Positions 62,492 to 64,000 of a stretch of 64,000 nucleotides of DNA are shown piece after piece. The notes beneath the pieces are model-generated. The model worked only from the letters and a program-made list of their open reading frames with translations. It did no database searches and had not been told where the DNA came from. Position numbers and translations under genes: made by a program. Each line of letters opens with the position of its first letter. Position 1 is the first letter of the stretch. Origin of the DNA: Oreocharis arfaki (taxonomy: Eukaryota > Chordata > Aves > Passeriformes > Paramythiidae); NCBI GenBank assembly GCA_013398015.1, contig VZRR01002181.1:62001-126000 (forward strand), given 5' to 3'.

Positions 62492-63755
62492 GTGAGTGAT
62501 ACTGAGTTGGGGGAAGAGTCATGCAGGCTTAGGGACAGGGATCTGATTAATTCCATATTCCTTCCTCTGCTTCCTGTGGTCTGGAGTAATTGTTCAGGGC
62601 AGGAGAGAATTCAGTGCCTACTTACTTTTGAGGATATGCATCTTACTACCTTACCCACCTCAACAATAACTAACAATACAGCTTTCCTACTCTTGAAGTA
62701 CACTGCAAGCATATATATGCACTAAAAGATGTGAGAATTCTGTATCCTGTGATGATGAATCCGAAGGCAGTACTGTCCACAGATATGGTAACCAGACCCC
62801 TGGTCCATCAGATCAGACATCCATCCTGTTAATGTCTTCAGCTTCAGCAGTGGGAGGCACAAGAAATCCTGTGTTGTAATGGTGGAACAACTCATTTTTT
62901 TTTCACTAGTGAGCTTGATAATAAATGAGAATTTTTATACCTGTACCTCTCAGGAGCTTGTGCATCTTTAAAGATCTTTTTAAAAGAAATAAAATATGCC
63001 ACACTAAACTAATCCTAGAGCTCACGAACAGGCATTGGGACTAGCAGCTTTTGCTATTACCTACTGCTTATTATTGTTATTATTATTATTTCTTTTTAAT
63101 TATGCAAAGTGCTAATCAGTTTGATTATGCACAGTGCTAATCAGGTTAATTATGCAAAGTGCTAATCAGTTATTCTCTAAGCACGCGAGGAGAGCAGAGG
63201 TGCTGGCAGTGAATGGTGGTTCTAGATGGGGGTAGTCACGGCAGTCATTCCTTATTAAAAGAGGAGTAGGTGAGATGATAGGGGGTTTTGCTTCCATTAA
63301 AAAGTAAATTAAAAAAAAAAAGGAAAGCCATGAGTGGGATAGTTCTGGTGGGGTAATTCTTCTTTCACAGCAAGGTGGACTTTTTTTTCCAAGTCAGCTC
63401 ATGCTGTTGGATAATTTCTGTAGGAGTTTGAGTGCACTGATTTGGGCAAATGTATTGCAGGGGAGTCTTTTAATGGGAAGGGTACAAGGTGTGCCCACTT
63501 AATAGGTCAGGGTGCATAACTAGAAAAATCACAAATTGAGGGAGTTTGGTCAATCTAAGAGAGTCACCTTTCAAGCACTGGTAAGTGGGATACTGATAAT
63601 GTAGCATGGATGGCAGTTGTTAATATGTTATTATGGCTGAAGGTCCCCTATGCGCATACAAAATGTGTTTCTTTCAGTGCCTTTAAAAGCTGTAGGAATG
63701 TAGGGTGCCTTATCAGCTGAATGTATGTTAGGCTGTGTTTCTTCTTCCCCTTTAG
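62492..63755. other. Stretch without recognisable gene
   Basis: Probable intron. It contains the TTA-rich run at 63,067-63,090, the 25-bp tandem repeat at 63,096-63,170 and a run of A at about 63,310-63,320. Confidence 0.5.
63096..63170. repeat. 25-bp tandem repeat, three copies
   Basis: Three adjacent 25-bp units at 63,096-63,120, 63,121-63,145 and 63,146-63,170. Units 1 and 3 are identical; unit 2 differs at three positions. Each holds ATTATGCAAAGTGCTAATCAG or a one-base variant. The TTATGCAAAG part resembles C/EBP or POU-octamer sites and GCTAATC resembles homeodomain sites, so the array presents evenly spaced repeated sites. A TTA-rich microsatellite lies directly upstream. Function is inference only. 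Confidence 0.85.
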
Positions 63756-63808
63756 CACGAAATTATAAACCAGAAGTTTGTATTCCTGTGAAACAAGATC
63801 TGTTTTCA
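63756..63808 (+). CDS. Candidate coding exon, unidentified gene
   Basis: GTTTCTTCTTCCCCTTTAG is a strong acceptor and TTTTCA|GTAAGC a usable donor, 53 nt apart. Only the frame needing one base from the previous exon is open; it reads RNYKPEVCIPVKQDLFS and ends on a complete codon. The other two frames stop at TGA and TAA. The preceding candidates at 62,472 (and, skipping it, the second frame of 59,692, or 46,028) all leave a single G, giving an Ala codon at the junction. The peptide is not recognised. The frame runs on past the donor to 63,931, so a retained-intron reading cannot be excluded. Confidence 0.42.
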
Positions 63809-64000
63809 GTAAGCTATGTTCTCCCCACAATTACTGAAGATTCAGTGTGTCTCTCTTACTATGCTCAGTGTCTAATATCTAACCAGTATTCCTTATTTGA
63901 TTATGTTTCAGTATTGGTGTGGGATACATAAGCATTACTTTTTTCAGTTAGTGATGAAGATGACATTCCCAGAGTAGAAAGCTACTTGCTCATAAAAGTC
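63809..64000. other. Stretch after last candidate exon
   Basis: The frame of the previous exon stays open to a TAA at 63,929-63,931. AT-rich sequence follows to the window end, and I see no further splice signal. Confidence 0.4.

Overview
The window looks like one stretch of avian nuclear chromosome, mostly intronic or intergenic. The best evidence is the 3' end of a CR1 LINE of the kind seen in birds (about 18,700-18,898). Also present are a solo retroviral LTR, a MIR-type SINE and several decayed repeats of kinds known from birds, turtles and crocodilians. The rest is AT-rich, CpG-poor DNA with many short homopolymer and microsatellite tracts. No bacterial, phage, CRISPR or operon features are present. 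I did not recognise any gene by name.

The coding signal is sparse and carried by small exon-like islands on the + strand. Five have a pyrimidine-rich acceptor, an open frame and a usable donor: 25,433-25,492, 25,593-25,610, 59,692-59,813, 62,472-62,491 and 63,756-63,808. Their reading phases fit together (0-0, 0-0, 0-2, 2-1, 1-0), so they could be consecutive exons of one gene with introns up to 34 kb. This is an inference: the protein is not identified, and one alternative frame is also open. Further weaker exon-like islands lie at 778-859, 19,441-19,518, 44,713-44,820 and 46,028-46,130 (the last starts with an ATG and ends in a strong donor).

Layout. 1-5 kb: unannotatable DNA with one CpG-richer open frame. 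5.3-5.6 kb: a very AT-rich 104-codon open frame with a signal-peptide-like start. 5.6-18.7 kb: plain intron or intergenic sequence with an old L3/MIR-like repeat at 15.3 kb. 18.7-18.9 kb: CR1. 24.3 kb: short tandem duplication. 25.4-25.7 kb: exon cluster, followed by two ancient repeats at 25.9 and 26.9 kb. 33.9-34.2 kb: a (TTTTC)n microsatellite ending at a single N with the same 50 bases on both sides, probably an unmerged contig overlap. 39.28-39.70 kb: solo LTR. 41.8 kb: MIR. 44.7-46.1 kb: two candidate exons and another ancient repeat. 46-59.7 kb: long stretch without gene signal. 59.7-63.8 kb: three candidate exons plus a three-copy 25-bp tandem repeat.

I found no convincing new biological system. 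The items most worth checking are the phase-consistent exon chain, the AT-rich open frame at 5.3 kb, the 25-bp repeat, and the assembly defect at 34,151.
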